Source of the DNA: Chitinivibrionales bacterium
Lineage (GTDB): Bacteria; Fibrobacterota; Chitinivibrionia; Chitinivibrionales; WJMI01
Direction: 5' to 3'
Length of the DNA: 14,965 nucleotides
NCBI GenBank assembly: GCA_014729595.1
Contig: WJJU01000619.1
Location: 1-14,965, forward strand
The notes beneath the pieces were generated by a model, which did not search any database, was not told the DNA's origin, and was given only the letters and a program-made list of their open reading frames with translations. The position numbers and the translations under genes are program-made. Shown one piece after another: positions 14,365 to 14,965 of this stretch (positions are counted from its first letter, which is position 1; every line of letters begins with the position of its first letter).

Positions 14365-14965
14365 TCACATGCCGAACACTAGATTCCCGACGGCGCGCCG
14401 CACGCGACCGATTTCCCTTCGATCCGAGCGACGATGAGGCCAGGTATGGTTCGCCAAAATCACCACTCCAATGCGTTTGAGCAGATCACACATCACGACA
14501 CAACCGGTAAAACCGGTCTTACCAATCGTGCGGTCGGAGCAGGTATCTCCCATATAGTCCCTCCGCGCCAGTTCCCACCCCAGACCGGTCATGGTTCCCA
14601 AATGCCCGACCTGATTGGTACCCATCCGCGCGAGTGTCTCCTCCGAAAACAATCCCCGCGCTCCCCCGTCGTCGACACGGAGAAGGGCATCCCAAAAGGT
14701 TAAAAGGTCGGGGGTGGTGGAGAAAAGACCGGCGGAACCGGGTACAATCTTGGACCGCAAAATAAACGCACTTTCATCGTGAACGACTCCCCTCACCACA
14801 CCGCCCCGCCAGGGATCGTCTTCCGTCGGCGCAATTCGCTCCAACGACAAGACCTCGGGCGAAAAGGTGGTACTCTTCATATTCAAAGGTTCAAAGAACT
14901 GCTCACGCGCCAAAACATCCAGCGGCTTTTGGTAAATCCTCTCGACCATCAGACCAAGCAACAAG
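14365..14965 (-). CDS. Beta-lactamase-family (S12-like) serine hydrolase, N-terminus beyond the window
   Basis: The C-terminal ~200 residues of a serine hydrolase related to class C beta-lactamases, esterases and D-aminopeptidases. In the fragment, VHDESAFILRSK followed by PGSAGLFSTTPDLLTFW (about residues 61-91) is the family's signature mid-region, and GKTGFTG at 148-154 carries the KTG triad that lines the active site. The catalytic SxxK motif and the YxN motif should lie upstream, outside the window, so activity and export cannot be judged. The frame is open to the last base. The stop is 154 bp before the glgB start, with the glgB promoter in between, so it is probably a separate transcription unit on the same strand. 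The substrate cannot be told from this part. Confidence 0.88.
   Translation of the reverse strand, partial: LLLGLMVERIYQKPLDVLAREQFFEPLNMKSTTFSPEVLSLERIAPTEDDPWRGGVVRGVVHDESAFILRSKIVPGSAGLFSTTPDLLTFWDALLRVDDGGARGLFSEETLARMGTNQVGHLGTMTGLGWELARRDYMGDTCSDRTIGKTGFTGCVVMCDLLKRIGVVILANHTWPHRRSDRREIGRVRRAVGNLVFGM

Noticed and set aside
1..14965. CRISPR array, integrase, toxin-antitoxin or phage genes
   Set aside because: No regularly spaced repeats and no matching protein motifs were found on either strand; the intron remnant is the only mobile-element trace.

Overview
The window comes from a bacterium of roughly balanced base composition. It is probably an uncultured anaerobe, because it carries an arsR-hgcA-hgcB set, the gene pair required for mercury methylation, next to glycogen synthesis, c-di-GMP-type signalling and a large secreted subtilase. 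No rRNA, tRNA or other taxonomic marker is present. The modular subtilase with a long beta-rich tail would suit an FCB-like or deltaproteobacterial-grade lineage, but that is only an impression.

Layout from left to right. Positions 1-3265 (minus) hold the N-terminal part (about 1088 residues) of an exported S8 peptidase whose end lies outside the window. Positions 3440-3891 (minus) hold the 3' remnant of a group II intron: the last ~120 residues of the maturase, an intact 34-nt catalytic domain V and a domain VI-like end. Positions 4161-5904 (minus) hold the tight operon arsR > hgcA > hgcB, with a 4-nt arsR/hgcA overlap and an 11-nt hgcA/hgcB gap, behind its own promoter and candidate operator. 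Divergent from it is a small GlsB/YeaQ-like membrane protein (6132-6413, plus). Positions 6414-7634 form a 1.2-kb stretch with no convincing gene. It contains several compact hairpins and a perfect 14-bp inverted repeat.

Positions 7635-8027 (plus) encode a STAS-domain protein. Facing it on the minus strand are a PilZ protein (8329-8703) and, upstream of that, an HD-GYP protein whose HD dyad is lost (8875-10062). The HD-GYP gene has a near-consensus promoter and a ~100-nt leader. Positions 10395-14210 (minus) hold glgB followed by glgA, a glycogen branching enzyme and synthase pair 27 nt apart, with a promoter before glgB. The right edge holds the C-terminal part of a beta-lactamase-family (S12-like) serine hydrolase.

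How the parts work together: HgcA (membrane corrinoid protein) and HgcB (ferredoxin) make one methylation system, with a cysteine-bearing ArsR as its likely local sensor. GlgB and GlgA make branched alpha-glucan. The HD-GYP and PilZ genes are consistent with a c-di-GMP-responsive module, with the STAS protein possibly a phospho-switch partner. The most notable items are the arsR-hgcAB operon, the intron remnant beside it, the degenerate HD-GYP and the unexplained structured region 6414-7634.
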